A DNA stretch of 8,725 nt from Oscillospiraceae bacterium (GCA_019416775.1 DXWR01000271.1:1-8725), one strand, 5' to 3'. Shown: positions 1 to 6,669, counted from the stretch's first letter. Translations and numbers: made by a program. Notes: generated by a model not told the origin, from the letters alone.

Positions 1-22
1 GTATTCGTCCTATTGAGCTGTT

Positions 23-56
23 TTCGGCAAAGCCGAATGACGGATTCTTACCGTCA
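23..56. repeat. Double-hairpin module, copy 1
   Basis: Two adjacent hairpins: TTCGGC/GCCGAA with an AAA loop (23-37), then TGACGG/CCGTCA with a 7-base loop (38-56). They are enclosed by a 6-bp stem formed by 3-8 and 57-62. Bases 23-43 match copy 2 (175-195) at 19 of 21 positions, so the two modules are related by descent or share a constrained fold. Confidence 0.7.
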
Positions 57-174
57 ACGAATCGGAACGGGACGAGTTCGCCCGATTTTTGCCGAAGGCA
101 AAATTGCGGCCATACTTTACGGCCGCAAAGGGCGGACTTACGCAAACGATAAATGGTCCGGCATCCAAACCGAT

Positions 175-214
175 TTCGGCGAAACCGAATGACGGCTGGC
201 CTTTTTGGCCGTCA
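175..214. repeat. Double-hairpin module, copy 2
   Basis: Two adjacent hairpins: TTCGG/CCGAA with a CGAAA loop (175-189), then a TGAC/GTCA stem continuing into GGCC/GGCC around a TTTTT loop (190-214). A perfect 10-bp stem (CATCCAAACC 162-171 with GGTTTGGATG 216-225) encloses both, giving a three-way-junction shape like copy 1. The closing stem differs in sequence from copy 1 (ATTCGT), while the inner hairpins are conserved. Confidence 0.7.
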
Positions 215-225
215 AGGTTTGGATG

Positions 226-250
226 GATAAGTCAGCAAAGCTGACTTATC
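226..250 (-). other. Perfect 11-bp hairpin spanning the rfbB stop codon
   Basis: GATAAGTCAGC (226-236) and GCTGACTTATC (240-250) pair perfectly around a three-base AAA loop. The rfbB stop codon (246-248) lies inside the first arm as transcribed. No T-tract follows on the minus strand (the next bases read CATCCAAACC), so it is not a typical intrinsic terminator. It may stabilise the message 3' end or belong to the adjoining hairpin array. Confidence 0.75.
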
Positions 251-1265
251 TGTTCCCGTACATCTTCTCGTAGTAATTCTGATAATCCCCGTTGATGATG
301 TTCTGCCACCACTGTTTGTGGGTCAGGTACCAATCAATGGTCTGCTTGATGCCCACGTCGAAGGTGGTGGTGGGGCTCCAGCCCAGCTCGGTCTCGATCT
401 TGGTGGGATCAATGGCGTAACGGCGGTCGTGGCCCTTCCGGTCGGTGACAAAGGTAATCAGGCTTTCCGGCTTGCCCAGTTCCTTGAGGATGGTCTTGAC
501 CACCTGAAGGTTGGTGCGTTCGTTGTGGCCGCCCACGTTGTACACTTCCCCTTCCCGGCCGTTGTGGATGACCTTGTCAATGGCGGCGCAGTGATCCTTC
601 ACATACAGCCAGTCCCGGACGTTTTCCCCGGTGCCGTATACCGGCAGGGATTCGTCCGCCAAAGCCCGGGAGATGATCAGGGGGATCAGCTTTTCCGGGA
701 AGTGGTAGGGGCCGTAGTTGTTGGAGCAGCGGGTGATGGTCACCGGCAGGCCGTAGGTACGGTGATAAGCCAGCACCAGCAGGTCGGCTCCCGCCTTAGA
801 GGAGGAGTAGGGAGAAGAGGTATGGATGGGGGTCTCTTCGGTGAAGAACAGATCCGGCCGGTCCAGGGGAAGGTCTCCGTACACCTCATCGGTGGAAACC
901 TGATGATAGCGCTGAATGCCGTACTTGCGGCAGGCGTCCATCAGCACCGAGGTGCCCAGGATGTTGGTTTTCAGGAAGATCTCCGGGTTGACGATGGAGC
1001 GGTCCACATGGCTTTCCGCGGCGAAGTTCACCACGATGTCGAACTTTTCCTTCTCAAACAGGTCATAGACGTATTCCCGGTCGGCGATGTCCCCCTTGGT
1101 GAATTTAAAGTGGGGATTTTTCATGGCCTCTTCCAGAGTTTCCAGATTACCGGCATAGGTCAAAAGGTCCAGACCCACAATGTCGTAATCCGGATGATTT
1201 TCCAACATATAGTACACAAAGTTGCCGCCGATAAATCCGGCTGCACCGGTGACACAAATCTTCAT
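246..1265 (-). CDS. rfbB: dTDP-glucose 4,6-dehydratase
   Basis: Second enzyme of cytoplasmic dTDP-L-rhamnose synthesis. It uses tightly bound NAD+ to convert dTDP-D-glucose to dTDP-4-keto-6-deoxy-D-glucose. The 339-residue product has the usual length and all family landmarks of an extended SDR: Rossmann GAAGFIG (7-13), AAESHVDRS (82-90), the catalytic STDEVYG (124-130), YSSSK as the YxxxK pair (Y153, K157), SNNYGPYHFPEKLIP (181-195) and DWLYVKDH (218-225). I chose the ATG at 1265 because the protein then begins directly with MKICVTG, and an AAAGGAA ribosome site lies 11-13 bases upstream. A longer frame to 1307 would add 14 residues that overlap the end of rfbC. It is the last gene of rfbA-rfbC-rfbB, 31 bases after rfbC. 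Also called rmlB. Confidence 0.97.
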   Translation of the reverse strand: MKICVTGAAGFIGGNFVYYMLENHPDYDIVGLDLLTYAGNLETLEEAMKNPHFKFTKGDIADREYVYDLFEKEKFDIVVNFAAESHVDRSIVNPEIFLKTNILGTSVLMDACRKYGIQRYHQVSTDEVYGDLPLDRPDLFFTEETPIHTSSPYSSSKAGADLLVLAYHRTYGLPVTITRCSNNYGPYHFPEKLIPLIISRALADESLPVYGTGENVRDWLYVKDHCAAIDKVIHNGREGEVYNVGGHNERTNLQVVKTILKELGKPESLITFVTDRKGHDRRYAIDPTKIETELGWSPTTTFDVGIKQTIDWYLTHKQWWQNIINGDYQNYYEKMYGNR

Positions 1266-1296
1266 GGTGTAATGTTCCTTTCTCAAATATCTTGGT

Positions 1297-1890
1297 TTAC
1301 CCTTCAAAGGTGAAGTTGGCGTCGCTGTCTGCGTAGAGGGGAGCGCTCAAATCCTTCTGGCTGAGGATGGGATCCTGCACCAGGCTGGACCAGTCAATGC
1401 CGAAGGCGGGATCGTCGTAGCGCACCGAACGGTCGTTTTCCTTGGAATAGAACTCGTCCACCTTGTACTGCACCTCCACGTTGTCGGTGAGGGTGACAAA
1501 GCCGTGAGCAAAACCTTTCGGAATGTAGAACTGCTTGTGGTTTTCCTCGGTGAGCTCCACCGCGTAGTGTTTCAGATAGGTAGGGCTGCCTTTGCGCAGG
1601 TCTACCACTACGTCGATGATCTTGCCACGGGTGCAGCGGATCAGCTTGGTCTGGCACTTAGGATTGGTCTGGAAGTGCAGGCCCCGGAGAGTACCCTTCT
1701 GAGCGGAAAAACTCTGGTTGTCCTGCACAAAGACGGTTTGAATCCCTGCCATAGCCAGCTTCTGAGCGGAGTAGGTTTCGGTAAACCAGCCTCGATTATC
1801 CCCGTACAGCTTAGGTTCTACAATGCACAAACCGGGAAATTCGGTTTTGGTGACCTGCAGGTCACCACAGACAATGACGTTTTCTTCCAT
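1297..1890 (-). CDS. rfbC: dTDP-4-dehydrorhamnose 3,5-epimerase
   Basis: Third step of dTDP-L-rhamnose synthesis: cofactor-free epimerisation at C3 and C5 of the 4-keto sugar, giving dTDP-4-keto-L-rhamnose. The 197-residue protein is a single cupin-fold domain of normal length. RGLHFQ (69-74) carries the catalytic His72. VVVDLRKGSPTY (94-105) and PKGFAHGF (124-131) are typical family blocks, as is DPAFGIDW (160-167) near the C-terminus. The ATG at 1890 is preferred over an upstream one at 1920, because GGAAGGAA sits just before it and the extra ten residues (MNLLERKEPY) are translated leader. It follows rfbA by 36 bases and precedes rfbB by 31, so the three are almost certainly co-transcribed. 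Also called rmlC. Confidence 0.96.
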   Translation of the reverse strand: MEENVIVCGDLQVTKTEFPGLCIVEPKLYGDNRGWFTETYSAQKLAMAGIQTVFVQDNQSFSAQKGTLRGLHFQTNPKCQTKLIRCTRGKIIDVVVDLRKGSPTYLKHYAVELTEENHKQFYIPKGFAHGFVTLTDNVEVQYKVDEFYSKENDRSVRYDDPAFGIDWSSLVQDPILSQKDLSAPLYADSDANFTFEG

Positions 1891-1926
1891 GTATGGTTCC
1901 TTCCTTTCCAAGAGATTCAAAGAAGA

Positions 1927-2799
1927 TCAGATCTTGCCCTCGGCCACCTTTTTCAGGTGCATACCGTAGGCGCTTTTGCCGTATCTGGCGGCGGTATCCA
2001 ACAAGGTTTTTTGGGTGATCCAGCCCTTCTGAAAGGCAATTTCTTCCGGGGCGGAAACCATCACATTCTGCCGGGTCTGGACCATATGGACAAATTCCCC
2101 TGCTTCCAGCAGGCTGTCCATGGTACCGGTGTCCAGCCAAGCATAACCCTTGCCCAGCAGCTGGACATCCAGGTCGCCCTGTTCCAGATAGATCCGGTTC
2201 AGGTCGGTGATTTCCAGTTCGCCCCGAGCGGAGGGCTTCAGGTTCTTGGCGTACTCCACCACCCGGTTATCATAGAAATACAGCCCGGTAATGCAGTAGT
2301 TGGATTTGGGATGTTCCGGTTTTTCCTCCACCGAAAGCACCTTGCCGTTTTCATCAAATTCCACAATGCCGAACCGTTCCGGGTCGTCTACCCGATAGCC
2401 AAAGACAGTGGCCCGGCCCTTGTTGGCTGCCGCCTTTTGCAGAGCTTCGTCCAGGTGCTGGCCGTAGAAGATGTTGTCTCCCAGTACCATGGCCACGTCG
2501 TCGCCGCCGATGAATTCTTCTCCCAGGATAAAGGCTTGGGCCAACCCGTCGGGAGAAGGCTGTTCTTTATAGCTCAGCCGCACCCCGTATTGGCTGCCGT
2601 CTCCCAGCAATTTCTGGAAGTTGGGCAGATCCACCGGGGTGGAGATGATCAGGATATCCTGGATCCCCGCCAGCATCAAGGTGGACAGGGGGTAGTAGAT
2701 CATGGGTTTGTCGTAAATGGGAAGCAGCTGTTTGCTGGTAATCATGGTCAGGGGGTACAACCGGGTGCCGGAGCCGCCTGCCAAAATGATTCCTTTCAT
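1927..2799 (-). CDS. rfbA: Glucose-1-phosphate thymidylyltransferase
   Basis: First enzyme of dTDP-L-rhamnose synthesis: glucose-1-phosphate plus dTTP gives dTDP-glucose and pyrophosphate. The 290-residue product has the length of the short RmlA type. Visible motifs are the nucleotide-binding GGSGTRLYPLT (8-18), SKQLLPIYDKPM (22-33), EQPSPDGLAQA (79-89), LGDN with a metal-binding Asp (106-109), EEKP (158-161), GELEITDLN (193-201) and WLDTGT (221-226). The ATG at 2799 has a strong GGAGGAA site 6 bases upstream. It is the first gene of the rfbA-rfbC-rfbB unit and has its own promoter at 2861-2889. No rfbD (dTDP-4-keto-rhamnose reductase) is present in the window, so the final step must be encoded elsewhere. 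Also called rmlA. Confidence 0.97.
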   Translation of the reverse strand: MKGIILAGGSGTRLYPLTMITSKQLLPIYDKPMIYYPLSTLMLAGIQDILIISTPVDLPNFQKLLGDGSQYGVRLSYKEQPSPDGLAQAFILGEEFIGGDDVAMVLGDNIFYGQHLDEALQKAAANKGRATVFGYRVDDPERFGIVEFDENGKVLSVEEKPEHPKSNYCITGLYFYDNRVVEYAKNLKPSARGELEITDLNRIYLEQGDLDVQLLGKGYAWLDTGTMDSLLEAGEFVHMVQTRQNVMVSAPEEIAFQKGWITQKTLLDTAARYGKSAYGMHLKKVAEGKI

Positions 2800-2860
2800 A
2801 CTCTGTTCCTCCGTTTCATTTCGTTGTTGAGGATGGCGTAATCCTACTTAGAACATAGTC

Positions 2861-2889
2861 ATTTTACCATAATTTTTCGTTGGTTGCAA
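2861..2889 (-). promoter_or_regulatory. SigA-type promoter of rfbA-rfbC-rfbB
   Basis: Read on the minus strand: -35 TTGCAA (2884-2889), a 17-base spacer, and -10 TAAAAT (2861-2866) preceded by TGG, which makes an extended -10. The predicted start is near 2854, giving a leader of about 55 bases before the rfbA ATG. The same TTGCAA/TGGTAwAAT layout recurs upstream of the glycosyltransferase gene. Confidence 0.75.
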
Positions 2890-3177
2890 TGTTTTTCCAG
2901 GAAAAAGGGCCGGTATGTTGCGCAGAAGTCTTGGTTTTTTTCGTATTTTTCCCTTTTGCACAAAAACCATTCCCATTGTAGAAGAGGTTTGATAAAAAAC
3001 CAAGGCCCCAAGTGGTAAAACAAAACGGCCCGCCAGAAAGCTGCCAAGTGTTTTGAATTTTGCCGCGCCGTTCTTCTTCCCTCCCGGCACAGCGTTATCC
3101 CGGATCCTCCAGCCCATGGCGCTGGACGGCAGCATCGAAGGTTTTTTCAAAGGGCGGCCTTTAGGACGAACAACTAG
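2890..3177. other. Intergenic stretch without a convincing gene
   Basis: Between the asnB terminator and the rfbA promoter I see no gene I can support. A 100-codon minus-strand frame (2848-3150) runs through the rfbA promoter, has no family resemblance and is low in coding character. The stretch holds the 15-bp palindrome (2892-2906), an 11-bp inverted repeat CTTGGTTTTTT/AAAAAACCAAG (2930-2940 and 2994-3004) and a small hairpin at 3109-3125. It may be decayed sequence or a regulatory region. Confidence 0.5.
2892..2906. promoter_or_regulatory. 15-bp perfect palindrome next to the rfbA promoter
   Basis: TTTTTCC-A-GGAAAAA is a perfect inverted repeat centred on 2899, two bases upstream of the -35 box of the rfbA promoter. 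The position suits an activator or repressor site, and the A/T tracts could also act as an UP-type element. No cognate regulator is visible in the window. Confidence 0.45.
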
Positions 3178-3212
3178 ACAAAAAACAACCGCCCCTTTCC
3201 ACCAGAGGCGGT
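3178..3212 (-). terminator. Intrinsic terminator after asnB
   Basis: On the minus strand, a stem beginning ACCGCC and ending GGCGGT (3188-3212; nine pairs including one G-U) is followed by TGTTTTTTG. It lies 36 bases after the asnB stop codon and separates the asnB unit from rfbA, so the two are separate transcription units. Confidence 0.9.
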
Positions 3213-3248
3213 CGCAAACTCACACAGGAGCAGCAGCGGGGAACTTCT

Positions 3249-5078
3249 TTACCGCTTGATAAAGAATTCCTCGTACCATTTTAAGAACATAAACACCGTC
3301 CAGATCTTCCGGCTGTTGTCGAACTTTCCGGCCCGGTGCTGGTCCAGCAGTTGAACCAGATATTCGCTGTTGAAAAATTCGCTGGCGGTGGCGCTGGTAA
3401 AGTACCCCTTCACCAGGTTGTAGTATTTGTCCTGCTTCAGCCACACCCGGATGGGTACCGGGAAGCCAAGCTTTTTCTTGTCGGCGGTCTTTTGAGGGAT
3501 CACCTGCTCCGCGGCCTTGCGCATGGCCAGCTTGGTGGTGGTGCCCTGCACCCGGTACTGCTGAGGGATGGTCTGGGCCAATTCCAGCACCTTCCGATCC
3601 AGGAAAGGCACCCGAACTTCCAGGGAGTTGGCCATGCTCATTTTATCCGCCTTTAGCAGAATGTCATACGCCATCCAAAGGTGAATATCCAGATACTGCA
3701 TCTGGGTCACCGGATCCTTATCCTGGACTTTATCAAAGAAGGGGCGGGTGATGTCCTGAGTACCGAAAGTAGCCACATGGCGCTTTAACAGCTTCTTTTT
3801 CTCCACTTCATCGAAGATAAAAGCGTTTCCAATGTACCGCTCCTGGAGTGGTTTGGAGTGGCGGATGATAAAGTTCAGTCCCCGGACATGGGGCAGACGG
3901 TCCGCCGCCCAACCCAAAGCCCGGCGGATGGGCAGAGGGATGATATCAAAGCCCCGGTGTTCCAAGGGCTCCCGATAGATGTTGTAGCCGCCGAAGAATT
4001 CGTCCGCTCCTTCCCCGGACAGGGCCACCTTCACGTGCTTGGCCGCCTCCCGGCTGACGAAGTACAGCGCCACTGCCGCCGGGTCCGCCAAAGGCTCGTC
4101 CATGTGGTACTGGATCTTACCCAGGTTATCCCAGTATTCCTCAGGAGTGATGATATGGTTGATGTTTTGGACATTAATGTACTGACTAAACTCCTTGGCC
4201 CAGCCGATTTCGTTGTACCGTTCGTCCTCGCCAAAGCCCACGGTGAAGGTTTTGTCCACCTGAGCCAGGCAGGCCACATAAGAGGAGTCCACCCCGCTGG
4301 ACAGGAAGGAACCTACTTCCACGTCAGCGATTTTGTGGTGGGCGATGGAGTCCTTCATCACCTTGGTGATCTCCTCCACCCAGCCGTCCAGGTCCTTGCT
4401 GCCGTCTGCCTGGAATTTGGGCTCCCAATACCGCTTGACCTCGATCTTGCCCTTATAGCAGGTGAGATAGTGGGCAGGGGGCAGTTTATAGACGTTTTTA
4501 AAGAAGGTCTCCTCACAGGGTGAGTACTGGAAGGAAAGGTACTGCTCCAAAATGGGCAGATTCAGTTCCTTCTTGAAGTTGGGGTGGTGCAGAAAGGCCT
4601 TGATTTCGCTGGCAAAAAGGAAGCTGCCCCCCATCTGGGCGTAATACAGCGGCTTGATGCCGAAGTAGTCATGAGCCATAAACAGCAGTTCCTTGTTCTG
4701 GTCCCAGATCACAAAGGCAAACATTCCCCGGAGCTTGTTCAGCATCTCGGTGCCATACTGCTCGTAAAGGTGGATCAGCACCTCCGAGTCACTTTCGGTG
4801 CGGAACCGATGGCCTTGCGCTAGCAGATCCGGGCGGAGTTCCTGGTAGTTGTAGATCTCCCCGTTGAATACCAGAACAATGGAATTGTCTTCGTTGTACA
4901 GGGGCTGGTCGCCGCCTCCTAAGTCGATGATGGAAAGCCGGCGGAAGCCCAGGGCCACCTGATCGTCGATGTAAGTGCCCGCACTGTCCGGGCCACGGTG
5001 GATAATGGCGTTCATCATGTTGGTGAGAACGTCCCGTTTATTGTGAATATGGTCGGCAAAGCCAACAAAACCGCACAT
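3249..5078 (-). CDS. asnB: Glutamine-hydrolysing asparagine synthetase
   Basis: A 609-residue class II amidotransferase that couples glutamine hydrolysis to ATP-dependent amidation of aspartate. The N-terminal glutaminase domain has Cys2, the nucleophile once Met1 is removed, plus HRGPD (27-31), RRLSIIDL (46-53), FNGEIYNY (71-78) and ESDSEV (95-100). The C-terminal synthetase domain has the ATP pyrophosphatase loop SFLSSGVDSS (257-266), DEPLADPAA (327-335), SGEGADE (354-360) and SLEVRVPFLD (485-494). The ATG at 5078 is fixed by MCGF and an ideal AAGGAGG seven bases upstream. A longer frame to 5240 would bury the catalytic Cys. It lies between a glycosyltransferase pair and the rfb genes. Bacillus AsnB-type enzymes can amidate cell-wall diaminopimelate, so a wall or glycan substrate is possible, but nothing here proves that over asparagine synthesis. 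Confidence 0.93.
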   Translation of the reverse strand: MCGFVGFADHIHNKRDVLTNMMNAIIHRGPDSAGTYIDDQVALGFRRLSIIDLGGGDQPLYNEDNSIVLVFNGEIYNYQELRPDLLAQGHRFRTESDSEVLIHLYEQYGTEMLNKLRGMFAFVIWDQNKELLFMAHDYFGIKPLYYAQMGGSFLFASEIKAFLHHPNFKKELNLPILEQYLSFQYSPCEETFFKNVYKLPPAHYLTCYKGKIEVKRYWEPKFQADGSKDLDGWVEEITKVMKDSIAHHKIADVEVGSFLSSGVDSSYVACLAQVDKTFTVGFGEDERYNEIGWAKEFSQYINVQNINHIITPEEYWDNLGKIQYHMDEPLADPAAVALYFVSREAAKHVKVALSGEGADEFFGGYNIYREPLEHRGFDIIPLPIRRALGWAADRLPHVRGLNFIIRHSKPLQERYIGNAFIFDEVEKKKLLKRHVATFGTQDITRPFFDKVQDKDPVTQMQYLDIHLWMAYDILLKADKMSMANSLEVRVPFLDRKVLELAQTIPQQYRVQGTTTKLAMRKAAEQVIPQKTADKKKLGFPVPIRVWLKQDKYYNLVKGYFTSATASEFFNSEYLVQLLDQHRAGKFDNSRKIWTVFMFLKWYEEFFIKR

Positions 5079-5129
5079 ATCGCAACCTCCTTGGATGGGA
5101 TGGGATGAAATGGGTGGTAGAATATAAAA

Positions 5130-5187
5130 AGTATACCGGATTTTTCCCCCGGTGGGTACTGTCTGAAGGGCAAGTTTTCTGATTTTA
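5130..5187 (-). promoter_or_regulatory. Candidate promoter region of asnB
   Basis: Two -10-like sites read toward asnB. TAAAAT (5182-5187) has an upstream TGG, matching the extended -10 of the other promoters here, but its -35 is poor. TATACT (5130-5135) also has a poor -35 (TACCCA at a 17-base spacing). Between them lies an inverted repeat ACCGG (5135-5139)/CCGGT (5149-5153) in the spacer next to TATACT, a possible operator. I cannot tell which site is used, or whether asnB is mainly read through from 5254-6519. Confidence 0.4.
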
Positions 5188-5253
5188 CCAGATTTCCCGG
5201 GCAGAAGGAAAGACTGGGTGTGACAACTGTACAAGCCCAAACGAAAAAAACGA

Positions 5254-5562
5254 TTAAAACAATCCTTTGTTGTACCGAAACTGGGCGTAAACCATCAGCC
5301 CAATTCCCACTGCAATGGCGGCAATGGCCACATAAGGGCAAGCCAGACTCCATGGAGTCCAAGCCAGCACACCCCCTAAAATCAGCCCTCCGCCTATCAC
5401 AACCAAACCGCTGCCCATCCATTTTCCATAAGGCCGGGCGGTTTCCTGGATGATCCGTTGGCGCTGGTACCAGTGGATGGAGGAGAGGTTGCCCCGGATA
5501 TTCAAAATGCCCAGGGCAATGAGAAATCCTCCCAACAGAGGCAAGGCAATCCCCTCAAACAC
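5254..5562 (-). CDS. Small three-helix membrane protein
   Basis: I do not recognise a characterised family. The 102-residue product has three hydrophobic segments (about residues 4-22, 49-68 and 74-93). The first loop is polar and basic and includes NIRGNLSSIHWYQRQRI (21-37), similar in feel to uncharacterised small membrane proteins of Firmicutes. The start is a GTG at 5562, chosen because AGGAGG lies eight bases upstream; an ATG at 5569 is in another frame and stops after four codons. That ribosome site overlaps the TAG stop of the upstream glycosyltransferase, and the genes are 12 bases apart, so translation is probably coupled. A short A/T-rich hairpin followed by seven Ts lies at and just after its stop (about 5244-5275) and may terminate weakly. 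A role beside the glycosyltransferase in envelope polymer synthesis is only an inference from position. Confidence 0.8.
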   Translation of the reverse strand: MFEGIALPLLGGFLIALGILNIRGNLSSIHWYQRQRIIQETARPYGKWMGSGLVVIGGGLILGGVLAWTPWSLACPYVAIAAIAVGIGLMVYAQFRYNKGLF

Positions 5563-5574
5563 GGTGCATTCCTC

Positions 5575-6519
5575 CTAAATGCTGAAAAACTGCCCCAAAG
5601 TCCGCAGCCAGGTGTTTTTGGTAAAGCCGTATTTCAAAATCCGCCGGGCTTTCCCAAAGCGCCCCAGTTTGGGGATGGTGTACCAGGCAGTGAGAATCTC
5701 TTTTTGCTGGAGAGTGAGCTTGTCCTCATATTCCCGGCAAAGGAACTCTGCCTGGGCAAACATCTCCCGGTAATTTTTTTGAATCTGCTCCTTTTGAGAG
5801 AGCTTGTGGGTGTAAAAGGACAGATCACGGATATCCTTGGCCCCCACAGAGTTATCCCCGTGCTGGCGGTAAAGCATCAGGGGCTGATCGGTATACCCGA
5901 TTTTACCGAAACAGGCCGCCAGCAGCCCCAGCCACCAGTCGTGCATCGCACAAACCGGCGGCGTCTTGTCCGCCAAGGCAAACAAAGGCTGGTTAATCAT
6001 CATGGTGCAGCCGGTGATGCAGTTTTGCACCAGCAGATTGGTGAGGCTGCAACGCTCTGGGCTAATGCCCTGAAAGGCGAAGAAAGAGGGATTTAATACC
6101 GCTAGATCCTTGTCCACCACCTTCAGGTTGCCGTGAACCAAGGCGGGAACTGCGGGACTTTCTTCCGTCTGCCGCATCAAAGCCAGGGTCCGCTCCACCT
6201 TGTCCGGCAGCCAGACGTCGTCCTGGTCGGAAAACATCAGGTAATCCCCAGGCCGGCAGAGGTTCTTTTCCCGGACAGCATCCAGCAGCGCAAAAAAATT
6301 ACCCTTGGCGCTGCCGGTGGGCTGGGTTTTTGGCAACAGGGTAATCTGGTCCGGGTACCGGCCCGCATAGTGCTCCAGCACCTCCCAGCTGCCGTCGGTG
6401 GAGCCGTCGTCCCGGATCAGCACCGAAAAAGGTTCCTTGGTGGTTTGGCTCAAGATGGAATCCAGTTGAGCGGGAAGGTATTCCTTGCCGTTATAACAGG
6501 CCAGCAGGATGGTAATCAT
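5575..6519 (-). CDS. Family 2 glycosyltransferase, rhamnosyltransferase-like
   Basis: A 314-residue GT-A fold transferase, predicted to move a sugar from a nucleotide donor to a growing surface glycan on the inner face of the membrane. It begins MITILLACYNG, the first strand of the GT2 domain. DDGSTDGS (37-44) binds the nucleotide, DQDD (98-101) supplies the metal-binding DxD, and NCITGCT (166-172), MHDWW (192-196) and YRQHGDNSVGA (217-227) are blocks seen in the rhamnosyltransferase-like GT2 subgroup. No transmembrane helix is evident, and the C-terminal 80 residues are basic and helical. The ATG at 6519 has AGGGGG seven bases upstream; extension to 6606 adds 29 residues unlike the family. 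The dTDP-rhamnose genes nearby make a rhamnose donor plausible, though acceptor and linkage cannot be read from sequence. Confidence 0.9.
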   Translation of the reverse strand: MITILLACYNGKEYLPAQLDSILSQTTKEPFSVLIRDDGSTDGSWEVLEHYAGRYPDQITLLPKTQPTGSAKGNFFALLDAVREKNLCRPGDYLMFSDQDDVWLPDKVERTLALMRQTEESPAVPALVHGNLKVVDKDLAVLNPSFFAFQGISPERCSLTNLLVQNCITGCTMMINQPLFALADKTPPVCAMHDWWLGLLAACFGKIGYTDQPLMLYRQHGDNSVGAKDIRDLSFYTHKLSQKEQIQKNYREMFAQAEFLCREYEDKLTLQQKEILTAWYTIPKLGRFGKARRILKYGFTKNTWLRTLGQFFSI

Positions 6520-6669
6520 AAAAATCCCCCTTCGGGCAGAGGTGAAAAGACTCTTTGCCTCCATGCAGTAATGGTGTAATTTGATGGGTTTCCCCTGGTT
6601 TGGCAAAGCAAATGCCGCCCTTGCCGGTTAACGGCAAAGGAGGAATCGTAATCATTGTCCTAGATAATA

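Larger units (their letters stand above)
3..225. repeat. Array of short hairpins, partly nested, downstream of rfbB
   Basis: No protein-coding signal is visible here. Nearly every base falls into a perfect or near-perfect short inverted repeat: 23-28/32-37, 38-43/51-56, 68-71/81-84 (weak), 87-93/97-103 (TTTTGCC, GAA loop), 104-111/121-128 (TTGCGGCC, 8 bp), 133-137/156-160 with an inner stem 138-142/147-152, 175-179/185-189, and 190-193 with 198-201 pairing to 207-214. Two longer-range stems close groups of these hairpins: 3-8/57-62 (ATTCGT) and 162-171/216-225 (CATCCAAACC, 10 bp). It could be a structured RNA transcribed as the 3' end of the rfb message, or a cluster of mobile palindromic repeats. 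The window starts inside or next to it, so the left boundary is unknown. Confidence 0.75.

Noticed and set aside
1..250. CRISPR array or integron attC site
   Set aside because: There are no regularly spaced identical repeats with unique spacers, and no integrase or cas gene is nearby. The inner modules repeat only twice, with structured sequence between them.
318..1313. Long plus-strand open frame opposite rfbB
   Set aside because: It lies antisense to a clear RmlB coding sequence with all family motifs. Its translation is Val/Gly/His-rich with no family resemblance, as expected for a shadow frame in GC-rich DNA.
1504..2841. 445-codon plus-strand open frame opposite rfbC and rfbA
   Set aside because: It spans two well-supported minus-strand genes and their junction, runs past the rfbA start, and its translation has no recognisable motif.
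2848..3150. 100-codon minus-strand frame in the asnB-rfbA gap
   Set aside because: It runs through the rfbA promoter, has no good ribosome site that I can see, and its composition does not look like a real protein.
2800..3248. Insertion sequence remnant
   Set aside because: No transposase fragment, terminal repeat pair with target duplication, or recognisable end was seen; only the isolated 11-bp inverted repeat.
5079..5240. N-terminal extension of AsnB
   Set aside because: The catalytic Cys must follow the initiator Met, and an ideal AAGGAGG site precedes the ATG at 5078.
5079..5253. T-box or amino-acid riboswitch ahead of asnB
   Set aside because: The leader is too short and lacks a T-box consensus or a terminator/antiterminator pair.
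6520..6655. Possible leader peptide before the glycosyltransferase (ATG at 6655)
   Set aside because: The ribosome site is weak and close, the frame overlaps the glycosyltransferase start out of register, and there is no run of regulatory codons.
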